DNA of 64,000 bases from Roseovarius indicus (GCF_008728195.1 NZ_CP031598.1:3348001-3412000), one strand, 5' to 3'; positions 17,113 to 25,910 are shown, counted from the first letter of the stretch. Notes: a model not told the origin generated them from the sequence alone. Made by a program: numbers and translations.

Positions 17113-17736
17113 ATGTCCAAGAGTGACCCATTCGGATTCGATATTTCAGTCGGTGCCTCGAAGAAGAAAAACCCCCGCGGCCGGCGGGGCATGTCGGGTG
17201 CGTCCGAGACCTCAACCCGCGTCTGCGAGAAAGAGGGATGCAACGAGCCCGGCAAGTATCGTGCGCCCAAGGCGCCCGACGTGCTGGATGACTTCTACTG
17301 GTTCTGCAAGGACCACGTCCGCGAATACAACAACACGTGGAACTTCTTCGACGGCACGACCGAGGCCGAGATGAACGCCCAGATGTCGAAGGACAAGGTC
17401 TGGGAACGTCAGACCAAGGCGTTCAACGACCCCGAGGCGCGCGCCTGGGCCCGGCTGGGCATCGAGGATCCGCACCAGGTCCTGGGCGGCAACGCCACGC
17501 AGAACCCCGGCAAGACCCGCACGAACCAGCGCAAACTGCCCCCGACCGAGCGCCGAGCCCTCGAGATTCTCGAGGCCGAGGATCATTGGTCGAAGGCGGA
17601 TATTCGCAAGGCTTACAAGGCGTTGATCAAGGTTCTTCACCCTGACATCAACGGCGGCGACCGCAGCCAGGAAGAACAGTTGCAACAGGTCGTCTGGGCC
17701 TGGGACCAGATCAAGCCGAGCCGGAACTTCAAATAG
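17113..17736 (+). CDS. J-domain (DnaJ-like) protein with N-terminal Cys/His motif
   Basis: A 207-residue co-chaperone-like protein. The J-domain is C-terminal (about 145-207), with the essential HPD at 176-178, and would stimulate an Hsp70. Before it, Cys38-x4-Cys43 and Cys65-x2-His68 could bind zinc. In related genomes this gene commonly sits directly upstream of cobS; here 4 kb of opposite-strand genes lie between. The short form without G/F and zinc-repeat regions means it is not DnaJ itself. Confidence 0.87.
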   Translation: MSKSDPFGFDISVGASKKKNPRGRRGMSGASETSTRVCEKEGCNEPGKYRAPKAPDVLDDFYWFCKDHVREYNNTWNFFDGTTEAEMNAQMSKDKVWERQTKAFNDPEARAWARLGIEDPHQVLGGNATQNPGKTRTNQRKLPPTERRALEILEAEDHWSKADIRKAYKALIKVLHPDINGGDRSQEEQLQQVVWAWDQIKPSRNFK

Positions 17737-17751
17737 GCCCGCAAAAGGGCC

Positions 17752-18978
17752 CTAGGGGGTAACCGGCTCCGGCTCCTGCCCCACCCGGCGCGCGCCAAGA
17801 CGCGGGTGCAGCGTGGCCGCCAGCCCCCAGCACCCGCCAAGCGCCAGCCCGGCCAGCGCGAACACGCCCGACACCGGCGCCACCAGCAGAACCAGCCAGG
17901 CCGCGCCCGGCGTCAGGATCCCCGACACGTCGCGGAAGCTGGAATAGACCGCCGACATTTCCGTGCGCTCCGACGGCTTCACCGACATCAGGAACGGCAG
18001 CCCGCCGCAGATATCGAGCAACACCAGGAAAGCCGACGCGCAGAACAGCGCCGCCAGCGCGAAGGGCGGCGTCGGCGCCAGCACCCAGCCCGCGAAGAAC
18101 AGCAGCCCGGCACAGGCGAAGCCCGTGCGCACCGCGATACGCACCGTGCGCCGCTGCATCCATCGCAGCATCACCGGGGTCAGAAACAGCGTGGCATTCG
18201 TGGCCGACATCATGAAACCGCCGGTCTGGGGGTCGAGCCCGCTCTCGACCGCATAGATCGGCAGGTAGACCACGTAGGCCCACCACCCGCACGACCGGAT
18301 GACGGCAAAACTCCACCCCACCACCAGCCGTGGCTGGGCAAAGAACCGGCCGAGATAGCGCAGCGGGTTCGCCGCAGGCCGTCGCGCCCGGGTGATCAGT
18401 TTGCCATTGCCGAGCCGCATGATGAAAAACAGCGTCAGCAACCCGCAGATCGCCGCCGCCGAAACCAGAAACGGCGCCGGCGCCCACCACTGCATCAGCG
18501 TCACGCCCGCAACCGGGCCGATGGTCCAGCCAAGCGCGCCGTAGAACATCCGCAGCGTTTCGCTCCGGCCCAGCTCCGCGCGTTCGACATAGTCGAGCAC
18601 GTAGGCGTTGAAGCAGACGAAAAGCGACACCGTGGCCACCGTGACCATCACCAGCCCCCCGACGACGCCCGTGCCCCCCGTGGCCGCCAGAAGCGCGCCG
18701 GACAGGAAAAGCGTACCGGCCCCGGCATACAGCCACCGGCGCGGAATGAACCGGTTGAGCCACGGCACGAGCAGCCCCGCGATCAGCGACAGGACCCCGG
18801 TCAGGAAATAGATTTCCGAGACGACCTGTGCATCGCCCATCGCCTGGTACATCGCCACCGGGAAAACCGAGACCAGCATGCCACGTGCCACCGCCTCGGC
18901 CCCCGCCAGCATGGCAAAGCCGCGCATCGACGGCGCTGGGGCATGGCGAAGCCATTCGGGTATGCGGCGCTCGAACAT
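17752..18978 (-). CDS. MFS transporter
   Basis: A 408-residue major facilitator with about 12 hydrophobic segments and a short cytoplasmic N-terminus (MFERRIPEWLRHAPAPSMRG). Loop motifs such as NRFIPRRWLYAG (between helices 2 and 3) and DPQTGGFMMSATNA are MFS-like. The substrate is unknown. It is convergent with the J-domain gene, with only a 15-bp gap. The upstream msrB gene ends with a terminator, so this gene has its own promoter, which I could not place. Confidence 0.85.
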   Translation of the reverse strand: MFERRIPEWLRHAPAPSMRGFAMLAGAEAVARGMLVSVFPVAMYQAMGDAQVVSEIYFLTGVLSLIAGLLVPWLNRFIPRRWLYAGAGTLFLSGALLAATGGTGVVGGLVMVTVATVSLFVCFNAYVLDYVERAELGRSETLRMFYGALGWTIGPVAGVTLMQWWAPAPFLVSAAAICGLLTLFFIMRLGNGKLITRARRPAANPLRYLGRFFAQPRLVVGWSFAVIRSCGWWAYVVYLPIYAVESGLDPQTGGFMMSATNATLFLTPVMLRWMQRRTVRIAVRTGFACAGLLFFAGWVLAPTPPFALAALFCASAFLVLLDICGGLPFLMSVKPSERTEMSAVYSSFRDVSGILTPGAAWLVLLVAPVSGVFALAGLALGGCWGLAATLHPRLGARRVGQEPEPVTP

Positions 18979-19090
18979 CTGCGGCCTGTCTTATTGCTGC
19001 TTTTCTGTTCGGATGCGCCCGGAAACGGGGCTTGTCGCCTCCGTTCGCGACCCGCAGGTCGGAAACGGGCCGCCGCCGCAGGCCCGAAAC

Positions 19091-19120
19091 GAAAAACGGC
19101 CGCCCGAACCGGCGACCGTT
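19091..19120 (-). terminator. Intrinsic terminator of msrB
   Basis: On the minus strand AACGGTCGCC pairs with GGCGGCCGTT (19095-19104 with 19111-19120, one G-U), followed by TTTCGTTT. It lies 27 bp past the msrB stop. Confidence 0.8.
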
Positions 19121-19146
19121 GTCATGCTGTTGCGAAGGATGCGCCG

Positions 19147-19626
19147 TCAGGCCGGCTTGAACACCAGGCTCACGCCGTTCAGGCAGTGCCGCTTGCCGGT
19201 CGGCTGCGGGCCGTCGTTGAAGATATGGCCCAGGTGGCTGCCACAGCGGCGGCAATGCACCTCGGTACGCGGATAGATCAGCTTGAAGTCGCGCTTGGTT
19301 TCCACCGCGTTGTCCAGTGGCCGATAGAAGCTGGGCCAGCCCGTGCCGCTGTCGAATTTCGTGTCCGACGGGTAAAGCGCCAGGTCGCAGCCCCGGCAGT
19401 GATACGTGCCCTCGGAATACTGCTTGTCGAGCGGCGAGCTGCCGGCCGGCTCGGTCCCCTCCTGCCGCATGACCTTGTATTGCAGGTCGGTCAGCATCGA
19501 CCGCCATTCTGCCTCGGTCCGGGTGACTTCGAAATTCCCCGAGGCCGAGCTCGCTTCGCCCATCGACGTCACCGCAACAGCCGTGCCGCCCATCAGGATC
19601 ATGGTGATAAAGCCTCGGCGGTTCAT
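19147..19626 (-). CDS. msrB: Exported peptide-methionine (R)-S-oxide reductase
   Basis: A 159-residue methionine-R-sulfoxide reductase. Zinc ligands Cys77/Cys80 (CRGC) and Cys125/Cys128 (CRRC), GTGWPSF at 94-100 and catalytic Cys148 in RHCLNG are all present. ATG 19626 follows AAAGGGAGGA and yields an N-terminus MNRRGFITMILMGGTAVAVTS with twin arginine and a hydrophobic stretch, so the enzyme is probably exported by Tat or Sec to repair periplasmic proteins. It sits in a same-strand run with a fasciclin protein and a sigma/anti-sigma pair, suggesting an envelope-oxidation response. Confidence 0.9.
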   Translation of the reverse strand: MNRRGFITMILMGGTAVAVTSMGEASSASGNFEVTRTEAEWRSMLTDLQYKVMRQEGTEPAGSSPLDKQYSEGTYHCRGCDLALYPSDTKFDSGTGWPSFYRPLDNAVETKRDFKLIYPRTEVHCRRCGSHLGHIFNDGPQPTGKRHCLNGVSLVFKPA

Positions 19627-19670
19627 GGGGTATCCTCCCTTTGGTCGTTGCCTGTCCAAAGATGCGGGTT

Positions 19671-19701
19671 GCAGGGCGGCACAGCAAGAGCGCCGCCCTG
19701 C
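19671..19701. other. 10-bp stem-loop between the fasciclin gene and msrB
   Basis: GCAGGGCGGC (19671-19680) pairs perfectly with GCCGCCCTGC (19692-19701) around an 11-nt loop. Neither strand has a following T-run, so it may be a processing or stability element or a weak terminator. Confidence 0.5.
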
Positions 19702-19719
19702 ACAATTCGGTGATCGGGC

Positions 19720-20274
19720 TCAGCCTTCGCCGGGCAGGATCACGGTGTCGACGACGTGAATCACGCCATTCGACTGATCGACATCGGCGATCGTCACGTT
19801 GATCGTCTGGCCGCGCTGGTCGGTCAGCATGATGTTGTCACCCTGGTACCGCGCTTCCAGCTCGCAGCCGCCGACGGTGGGCACGATGTGCATGCCGCCA
19901 TCGTCGTCGACCATACCCTTGATGGCCGTCGACATCGCGTCAGCCGACACCACGTGGCAGGTCAGGATCTCGGTCAGCTTGTCCTTGTAGGCCGGCTGCA
20001 TCAGCGCCTCGAGCGTCTCGGCCGGCAGCTTGTCAAAAGCCGCGTCGGTCGGCGCGAACACGGTGAACGGGCCTTCGCTGGACAGGGTGTCGACAAGACC
20101 GGCAGCCTTGACGGCCGCGACAAGGGTCTCGTGGTCGGCCGAGTTGACGGCGTTTTCCACGATGTTCTTGTCAGCATACATCGGCGCGCCCCCGACCATC
20201 GGGTTTTCGGCGAATGCTGCGGCGGCGCTCATGGTGGCAACGGCGGTAGCTGCGACAAGTGTCTTGTTGAACAT
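19720..20274 (-). CDS. Secreted fasciclin (FAS1) domain protein
   Basis: A 184-residue protein with a Sec signal peptide (MFNKTLVAATAVATMSAAAAFA) and one FAS1 domain of about 140 residues: GPFTVFAPTDAAFDKLPAETLE, the H-box-like ILTCHVVSADAMS, and a final GVIHVVDTVILP. FAS1 proteins are extracellular or periplasmic adhesion-like proteins. Genes for them are linked to SigK/RskA pairs in mycobacteria (MPT70/MPT83) and in several proteobacteria, matching the neighbours here. ATG 20274 follows GAGAGGAG; a longer reading from 20331 has no signal peptide. Confidence 0.9.
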   Translation of the reverse strand: MFNKTLVAATAVATMSAAAAFAENPMVGGAPMYADKNIVENAVNSADHETLVAAVKAAGLVDTLSSEGPFTVFAPTDAAFDKLPAETLEALMQPAYKDKLTEILTCHVVSADAMSTAIKGMVDDDGGMHIVPTVGGCELEARYQGDNIMLTDQRGQTINVTIADVDQSNGVIHVVDTVILPGEG

Positions 20275-20380
20275 TGTGTATCTCCTCTCTGTTGTAGCGG
20301 GCGTCATTGCCCGAAACATGCGACTACCCACGGCAGGCTCGCGGCAGGAGTTTCAGAGAGAAGGTTGAAAACGTACGATC

Positions 20381-21079
20381 TCACGCATCCGTGATCGCGC
20401 CGGTGGCCAGAACCTCGCCTGTTGGCGCCCCGGTCGGCGAGCCGCCTTCTGGTTCGTCGGAAATCGCCAACACCCCGCCGGACAAGGCGTTTTGCAGCTC
20501 CTGCGTCACGGTGAAGACGGCCCGGTCATCCTCCGGCAGCACGCCGAGAGAGACCGGCGCGTTGTCCCCGGCAATCAGCCAGAGCTCCAGCGATCGGCCG
20601 GGCGCAGCCGCGCCGGAAAGCCGTTCGAGATACAGTTCGGCGGCGTCGGCATCATAGGCTGCCTCGATCACGAGGCTCCGGTCTTCGGCGGCAATCTCGG
20701 CCGTATAGGCCGGCGCCTCCGGCGGTACCGGGCCCTGGTCGAGAAAATCGGAGGACACGAACAGCAGCACGGCCAGAACGGCCGCAGCCAGGCCGGTCAG
20801 GCCGAAACGCTGCCAAAGTCCCGGGCGGCCCTCGCGCTCGCTCGATCCGAAGAGGCGCATCTCGACCCGCTCCAGCACGTCGTCCGGCGGAGAAACCGGG
20901 TCGACCTCGTCCGCGAACCCCGAGAATTCCTCGGCCCAGATGGCGCAAAGCCGCCGCAGGCCGGGCTCGGTTGCAAGGCGCGCCTCGAACGCCGCCGCCT
21001 CATCCGGAGACAGCAGATCGAGGATGTACTCCCCTGCAAGAACGACGTCGTCGTTCGGGTCTGACGCTGTGCCGCTCAT
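20381..21079 (-). CDS. Anti-sigma factor, RskA type
   Basis: A 232-residue membrane anti-sigma factor. It has a cytoplasmic N-terminal domain (AGEYILDLLSPDEAAAFEARLATEP), a single hydrophobic segment at about 93-112, and a periplasmic RskA-type C-domain (SLELWLIAGDNAPVSLGVL). ATG 21079 overlaps the sigma-factor stop (ATGA), so the two are translationally coupled and made at a fixed ratio. Regulated proteolysis would release the sigma factor. The inducing signal is not readable; linked MsrB suggests oxidative damage in the envelope. Confidence 0.87.
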   Translation of the reverse strand: MSGTASDPNDDVVLAGEYILDLLSPDEAAAFEARLATEPGLRRLCAIWAEEFSGFADEVDPVSPPDDVLERVEMRLFGSSEREGRPGLWQRFGLTGLAAAVLAVLLFVSSDFLDQGPVPPEAPAYTAEIAAEDRSLVIEAAYDADAAELYLERLSGAAAPGRSLELWLIAGDNAPVSLGVLPEDDRAVFTVTQELQNALSGGVLAISDEPEGGSPTGAPTGEVLATGAITDA

Positions 21080-21621
21080 CGAGACAGGCACTCCCTCAGT
21101 TTCAACAGGCTGCGTCGCAGCCAGGTTCGCATCGTGTTGAGCGGCACGTTGTACCGCTCTGCCAGTTCGGCGTATGTGTCGCCGTCCAGGTAGGCACGCC
21201 GGACAGCGTCGGCATGACGCTGGTCCAGCTCGCCGAAACAGCCATCCAGCCGGTCCCTTTCGGACGACTGAATCGCCATTGTCTCCGGCCCCGGCGCAGG
21301 ATCGGCCAGAGTGGCGGTCAGAAGATCACCGCTGGTCGAGTGTCGGGCCCGCCGTTTCCGGTCGATGGCCGCGTTGCGGGCGATGGAAATGAGCCATGTC
21401 ATCGGGCTCAGGCCATTGGCGCGGTATCGGTCGGCGTTGTTCCAGACCTTCACGTAAACGTCCTGTAGAACGTCTTCCGCCTCGGCCCGGTCATCCAAGA
21501 CACGCAGAACCACACCGAAGAGTTTCGCCGATGTTCGGGAGTAGACATTGCGGAACGCCGCCCGGTCTTTCAGGGCCATTCGCGCAATCAGATCCTCGAT
21601 TTCCTGAAGCTCAGACGACAT
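21076..21621 (-). CDS. ECF-type RNA polymerase sigma factor (SigK-like)
   Basis: A 181-residue ECF sigma factor. Region 2 includes AEAEDVLQDVYVKVWNNADRYR and PMTWLISIARNAAIDRKRR. Region 4 has DGDTYAELAERYNVPLNTMRTWLRRSLLKLRECL. ATG 21621 is preceded by GGTGAG, and GTG 21624 is a possible alternative. Paired with an RskA anti-sigma factor and probably directing the downstream fasciclin and msrB genes. I could not identify a convincing shared -35/-10 motif by eye. Confidence 0.92.
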   Translation of the reverse strand: MSSELQEIEDLIARMALKDRAAFRNVYSRTSAKLFGVVLRVLDDRAEAEDVLQDVYVKVWNNADRYRANGLSPMTWLISIARNAAIDRKRRARHSTSGDLLTATLADPAPGPETMAIQSSERDRLDGCFGELDQRHADAVRRAYLDGDTYAELAERYNVPLNTMRTWLRRSLLKLRECLSR

Positions 21622-21759
21622 CACTCACCAACTCGTTTCGACCTACGGTAAGGCAGATCACTGACACGTCCAGCAAAACTTCCCCTACCCCTTGCCCTTT
21701 CCGGCTTTATGTTGCACCACGTTGCGAAATGCACGACCCGAACCCAGAGGACCCGAACC

Positions 21760-22746
21760 ATGGCGGATGGAACCATTGACACGAATGCCAAGCCGACCGA
21801 GGAGATCTCGGTTCGTGACGTGTTCGGCATCGACACGGATATGGTCGTACGGGGCTTTTCCGAGCGCACCGACCGCGTACCCGAGCTTGACACCACCTAC
21901 AAGTTCGACCCCGACACGACCCTGGCGATCCTCGCCGGCTTCTCCCATAACCGCCGGGTGATGATCCAAGGCTACCACGGCACCGGCAAATCGACCCATA
22001 TCGAACAGGTCGCGGCCCGCCTCAACTGGCCCGCCGTGCGCGTCAACCTCGACAGCCACATCAGCCGGATCGACCTGATCGGCAAGGACGCCATCAAGCT
22101 GCGCGACGGCAAGCAGGTGACCGAATTCCACGAGGGCATCCTGCCCTGGGCGCTGCGCAACCCCGTCGCCATCGTCTTCGACGAGTACGACGCCGGCCGC
22201 GCCGACGTGATGTTCGTCATCCAGCGCGTGCTGGAACATGACGGCAAGCTGACACTCCTCGACCAGAACGAGATCATCACGCCCCATCCCTGCTTCCGCC
22301 TCTTCGCGACGTCGAACACGGTGGGCCTGGGCGACACCACGGGCCTCTACCACGGGGTCCAGCAGATCAACCAGGCACAGATGGACCGCTGGTCGATGGT
22401 CGCGACGCTGAACTATCTCAGCCACGACGCCGAGACCAACATCGTTCTCGCCAAGAACCCGCTCTTCAACACCAAGGATGGCCGCCAGCAGGTCAGCCAG
22501 ATGGTGACAGTGGCCGACCTGACCCGCACCGCCTTCATGAACGGCGACCTCTCGACGGTCATGAGCCCGCGGACGGTGATCAACTGGGCACAGAACACCC
22601 ACATCTTCCGCGACGTGGGCTATGCCTTCCGCCTGACCTTCCTCAACAAGTGCGACGAGCTCGAACGCCAGACCGTGGCCGAGTTCTACCAGCGCTGCTT
22701 CGACGAGGAACTGCCGGAAAGCGCGGCCAGCGTCAGCCTGGGGTGA
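21760..22746 (+). CDS. cobS: Aerobic cobaltochelatase subunit CobS
   Basis: A 328-residue AAA+ ATPase subunit that, with CobT and CobN, inserts cobalt into hydrogenobyrinic acid a,c-diamide in aerobic B12 synthesis. Walker [10 protein letters not shown] lies at 71-79, Walker B VFDEYD at 139-144, and sensor-like [10 protein letters not shown] near residue 186. I start at ATG 21760, where family homology begins; an earlier in-frame ATG at 21709 adds 17 unrelated residues. cobT follows 1.3 kb later. cobN is not in the window. Confidence 0.96.
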   Translation: MADGTIDTNAKPTEEISVRDVFGIDTDMVVRGFSERTDRVPELDTTYKFDPDTTLAILAGFSHNRRVMIQGYHGTGKSTHIEQVAARLNWPAVRVNLDSHISRIDLIGKDAIKLRDGKQVTEFHEGILPWALRNPVAIVFDEYDAGRADVMFVIQRVLEHDGKLTLLDQNEIITPHPCFRLFATSNTVGLGDTTGLYHGVQQINQAQMDRWSMVATLNYLSHDAETNIVLAKNPLFNTKDGRQQVSQMVTVADLTRTAFMNGDLSTVMSPRTVINWAQNTHIFRDVGYAFRLTFLNKCDELERQTVAEFYQRCFDEELPESAASVSLG

Positions 22747-23081
22747 TCGCCGGGCGGCTTATCGTTGCAGGCTTGGCTGGAGCGATCTGGCCATTCCCGA
22801 CCTTGGGGGAAGAGCCCTCCAAGGTCGAAATACGCGAAGCCCTGGCATTTTGCGGCGACATATATCGGCGCGCTGCGGAAGCGATCGATGACGGCCCTCG
22901 CAAAGACGCGTTTCGCGCAAATGCGGCACTGCTTGAGAAAGCTGTGGAGGGGTGGGCAGGCCTACCCTCGCGCGGCGTTTCCGAAGCCGATATGAACACC
23001 GCGCTTGATGGCGGGTCCGCGTCGCTTCCCCGTCCCGAAACGACGGGGGACTGCGACACGCTTTTCACTCCAGAAAACTGA
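22743..23081 (+). CDS. Small secreted protein, unknown, overlapping the cobS stop
   Basis: A 112-residue candidate. GTG 22743 overlaps the cobS stop (GTGA) and gives a signal-peptide-like start ([22 protein letters not shown], cleavage near residue 22). The mature part is mainly helical ([27 protein letters not shown]) and has two cysteines (about residues 37 and 104) that could form a disulfide. No ribosome site is obvious, so translation may depend on coupling to cobS. I do not recognise the family. A secreted protein in a cobalamin operon is unexpected; it may simply be a passenger. Confidence 0.55.
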   Translation: MIAGRLIVAGLAGAIWPFPTLGEEPSKVEIREALAFCGDIYRRAAEAIDDGPRKDAFRANAALLEKAVEGWAGLPSRGVSEADMNTALDGGSASLPRPETTGDCDTLFTPEN

Positions 23082-23116
23082 TCATATCGGGTCTCGACCC
23101 GACCGGCGACCGAACG

Positions 23117-23311
23117 TCATCCTTTGCCCGGCCCGACGGTTGTTTCGAGCGCTTCTATCCGCGCATCCAGATCATGAGAGTGGCCAGCCATCAGGGTCAA
23201 AATATGCGTCACCCCGTCGATGCGCGTATCGACGTCATCGAACCGGTCCGAAATCTCGCGTCGCATTTCCTGCAAAAGCTTGATCGTGTGATTATCCGCG
23301 TCGTCTGCCAT
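23117..23311 (-). CDS. Small coiled-coil protein, unknown
   Basis: A 64-residue polar protein (MADDADNHTIKLLQEMRREISDRFDDVDTRIDGVTHILTLM...) with heptad-like spacing of I, L, M and V, predicted as a short coiled coil, and no signal peptide. Its ATG 23311 lies inside the last codons of another small gene on the same strand (23292-23471). The pair resembles a two-gene cassette. Function is unknown. Confidence 0.6.
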   Translation of the reverse strand: MADDADNHTIKLLQEMRREISDRFDDVDTRIDGVTHILTLMAGHSHDLDARIEALETTVGPGKG

Positions 23312-23471
23312 TCTGGCTGCTCCTGAATTGCTTCAAATTGTAGTCCGCCTCCATCAGCATTGCAATCTCAGGGCTAAGAATGCGTAAACGTCCAATCGCT
23401 TCATTGACCCGGTGTATCTGCTTCTCACCCGCCAAACGCATCCGCAACAGTCGCTCATCTTGTATATCCAC
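23292..23471 (-). CDS. Small 59-residue protein, probable GTG start, overlapping the next gene
   Basis: An open frame from GTG 23471 to TAA 23292 encoding 59 residues (MDIQDERLLRMRLAGEKQIHRV...EIAMLMEADYNLKQF...). It is balanced in composition and helix-rich, and overlaps the downstream coiled-coil gene by 20 bp. No Shine-Dalgarno precedes the GTG. The candidate -10 (TATACC, 23487-23482) puts the transcript start within a few nucleotides of it, so a leaderless message is plausible. ATG at codon 11 is an alternative start. The family is not recognised. Confidence 0.5.
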   Translation of the reverse strand: MDIQDERLLRMRLAGEKQIHRVNEAIGRLRILSPEIAMLMEADYNLKQFRSSQNGRRRG

Positions 23472-23475
23472 CGTA

Positions 23476-23502
23476 TTGACAGGGTATATACATATTCATA
23501 AT
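23476..23502 (+). promoter_or_regulatory. Sigma-70-like promoter, overlapping a divergent promoter
   Basis: Plus strand: TTGACA (23476-23481, full consensus) and CATAAT (23497-23502), 15-bp spacing, or TAATCT two to three bases on with 17-bp spacing. The start would fall at or within 2 nt of ATG 23511. Minus strand: GTGACA (23510-23505) and TATACC. An imperfect inverted repeat, TGTATATCCACC against GGGTATATACA, spans both. Confidence 0.55.
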
Positions 23503-23510
23503 CTTGTCAC

Positions 23511-23918
23511 ATGAGGCAAAAAACGATCACCCCGGCGGTGGTGGCGTTTCTGACAATGACAGGCATCTCCTCCGCCACTGCGGGCACGCTTTCCCCGATG
23601 GAACAGGCTCAGGCCTTCGCCACATGCGCCGGCCGGCTTCAGGCCCTCGCCACGCGGCAGGGCGCCGTCCACGACCCCCAATCCTTGGAAACCCGCCAGA
23701 AACAATACGGCTTCGAGGATCTGCTCGACGCGCTTCTGCCCCATGTCTCGGAGACGGGAATTGATGCCAGCGCCACCAAGCGCTGGCGCGCCTATGGCTG
23801 GACGGAAATCGCAGGCCTCCTCAGCCGGGCCCAGTACCACCAGGATGACCACCGCGCCCGAAGCGCCCGCGCCGACATGGCCCGCCGGATCGACACCTGC
23901 ACCCGCATGATCCTCTAA
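23511..23918 (+). CDS. Small secreted protein, unknown
   Basis: A 135-residue protein with a clear Sec signal peptide (MRQKTITPAVVAFLTMTGISSATAG, cleavage after about residue 24). The mature part is helical with two cysteines (about residues 39 and 130, FATCAGRLQAL and RIDTCTRM), probably one disulfide. No Shine-Dalgarno precedes the ATG, and the upstream promoter suggests a leaderless transcript. It lies between cobS and cobT on the same strand, 99 bp before cobT. The family is not recognised. Confidence 0.7.
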   Translation: MRQKTITPAVVAFLTMTGISSATAGTLSPMEQAQAFATCAGRLQALATRQGAVHDPQSLETRQKQYGFEDLLDALLPHVSETGIDASATKRWRAYGWTEIAGLLSRAQYHQDDHRARSARADMARRIDTCTRMIL

Positions 23919-24017
23919 ACCCCGCCTGCCCCGGAATCGCATCGCCCCCACTGGTCAATCCGGTGCAATCCCACTAGGTTGCTCCTGACCACGAACACGA
24001 TGCGTAAGGCGCGCTTA

Positions 24018-25892
24018 ATGGCACAGTCCGACAACCCTGCCGATCCCTTCAAGAAGGCGCTGGCCGAGGCGACCAAGGTGCTCGCCGACAACCCCGAGCT
24101 TTCGGTGACCTATTCCGTCGATCCGGCCGGCCTGACGGGCGAGGCGATGCGCCTGCCCCAGATCAGCCGCCGCATGACCAAGGACGAGGTCCTTCAGGCC
24201 CGCGGCACTGCCGACGCGCTGGCATTGCGGCACAAGTTCCACGATTCCAGCGTCTCGGCGCGCTACACCCCCGCGGGCGAGATGGCGCGCGAGCTCTATG
24301 ACGCGATGGAATCGGCCCGGTGCGAGGCGATGGGCGCGCGTGAGATGCCCGGCACGGCCGGCAACATCGACGCCAAGATCGGCGCCGAGGCCCTGCGCCG
24401 CGGCTATGACCAGATCAAGGACCCGTCCGAGGCTCCCCTGCCCGTCGCGGCGGGCTACCTCATCCGCCACCTCGCCACCGGCCGCACCCTGCCGCGCGCC
24501 GCCGACAACGTCATGCAGCTCTGGCAGGGCTTCATCGAGGATCACGCCGGCGGCACGCTCGACGACCTGCAGGCCAAGCTGGCCGACCAGACCGAGTTCG
24601 CCCGCTTCTCCCGCCAGATCATCAAGGATCTGGGATATGGCGACCAACTGGGCGACGACCCCGACGCGCCCGATGACGAGGATCAGGACGAGGCCGATCA
24701 GGAAGCGCAGGAAGAGGAACAGCCCGACAGCACCGGCCAGGACGAGAGCGACGAGGATCAGGCCGACGCCGACCCCGAGCAAAGCCAGGAAGAACAGCAG
24801 GACGATGCCCAGGCCCAGGTCAGCATGGACGACATGGCCGACGAGGAGATGGGCGACGAAACCGAGATGCCCGAGGGCGAGGCCCCGCTCGAGCCCCCGG
24901 CACCGCAACCCTATTCCGAGGCCGATCCGGCATATGCCGTCTACTCCACCAATTTCGACGAGGAGATCGCGGCCGAAGACCTTGCCGAGCCGGTCGAGCT
25001 CGAGCGCCTGCGCGCCTATCTCGACCAGCAGCTCGAACCGCTCAAGGGCGCCGTCTCGCGGCTCGCCAACAAGCTGCAGCGCCGGCTTCAGGCGCAACAG
25101 AACCGCTCGTGGGAGTTCGACCGCGAGGAAGGCATCCTCGACGCCGGCCGGCTGGCCCGCGTGGTCGCCAACCCGACGACACCGCTCTCGTTCAAGATCG
25201 AAAAGGACATGGAGTTCCGCGACACCGTCGTGACACTCCTGCTCGACAATTCCGGCTCCATGCGTGGCCGCCCGATCTCGATCGCCGCGATCTGCGCCGA
25301 CGTGCTGTCGAAAACGCTGGAACGCTGCCAGGTGAAGGTCGAGATCCTCGGCTTCACCACCCGCGCGTGGAAAGGCGGGCAATCGCGCGAGACGTGGCTG
25401 AACGAAGGCCGCCCGCAACTGCCCGGCCGCCTCAACGACCTGCGCCACATCATCTACAAGTCCGCCGACGCCCCCATGCGCCGGACCCGCAACAATCTCG
25501 GGCTGATGATGAAGGAAGGGCTGCTGAAAGAGAATATCGACGGCGAGGCGCTCGAATGGGCCCACCGCCGCATCGTCAACCGCCGCGAACAGCGCAAGAT
25601 CCTGATGGTGATCTCGGATGGCGCGCCGGTCGATGACAGCACCCTGTCTGTGAACCCGGCAAACTATCTCGAAAAGCACCTGCGCGACGTGATCGCCATG
25701 GTCGAGAAGCGCAAGCAGGTCGAACTGCTCGCCATCGGCATCGGCCACGACGTGACGCGCTACTACGACCGCGCGGTCACCATCACCGATGCCGACCAGT
25801 TGGCCGGCGCCATGACGGAACAGCTTGCCGCGCTCTTCGACAGCGACCCGCGCGCCCGAGCCCGCGTCATGGGGATCAAGAAGGCCAGCTGA
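24018..25892 (+). CDS. cobT: Aerobic cobaltochelatase subunit CobT
   Basis: A 624-residue chelatase subunit that forms the ring complex with CobS and activates CobN. The N-terminal region (to about 210) is family-specific, about 215-300 is strongly acidic (runs of D, E, Q), and the C-terminal third is a von Willebrand A domain with the MIDAS motif DNSGS at 410-414 and ISDGAPVDD near 533. I start at ATG 24018 ([14 protein letters not shown]), with AAGG upstream; 23979 and 24000 are possible but not family-like. Confidence 0.95.
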   Translation: MAQSDNPADPFKKALAEATKVLADNPELSVTYSVDPAGLTGEAMRLPQISRRMTKDEVLQARGTADALALRHKFHDSSVSARYTPAGEMARELYDAMESARCEAMGAREMPGTAGNIDAKIGAEALRRGYDQIKDPSEAPLPVAAGYLIRHLATGRTLPRAADNVMQLWQGFIEDHAGGTLDDLQAKLADQTEFARFSRQIIKDLGYGDQLGDDPDAPDDEDQDEADQEAQEEEQPDSTGQDESDEDQADADPEQSQEEQQDDAQAQVSMDDMADEEMGDETEMPEGEAPLEPPAPQPYSEADPAYAVYSTNFDEEIAAEDLAEPVELERLRAYLDQQLEPLKGAVSRLANKLQRRLQAQQNRSWEFDREEGILDAGRLARVVANPTTPLSFKIEKDMEFRDTVVTLLLDNSGSMRGRPISIAAICADVLSKTLERCQVKVEILGFTTRAWKGGQSRETWLNEGRPQLPGRLNDLRHIIYKSADAPMRRTRNNLGLMMKEGLLKENIDGEALEWAHRRIVNRREQRKILMVISDGAPVDDSTLSVNPANYLEKHLRDVIAMVEKRKQVELLAIGIGHDVTRYYDRAVTITDADQLAGAMTEQLAALFDSDPRARARVMGIKKAS

Positions 25893-25910
25893 CGGCGCCC
25901 GGCCTCACGG

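Noticed and set aside
17806-19713. A 635-residue plus-strand open frame
   Set aside because: It is antisense to the MFS transporter and msrB, and extremely rich in Arg, His and Gln.
24015-25748. A 577-residue minus-strand frame
   Set aside because: It is exactly antisense to cobT, whose family motifs are unambiguous.
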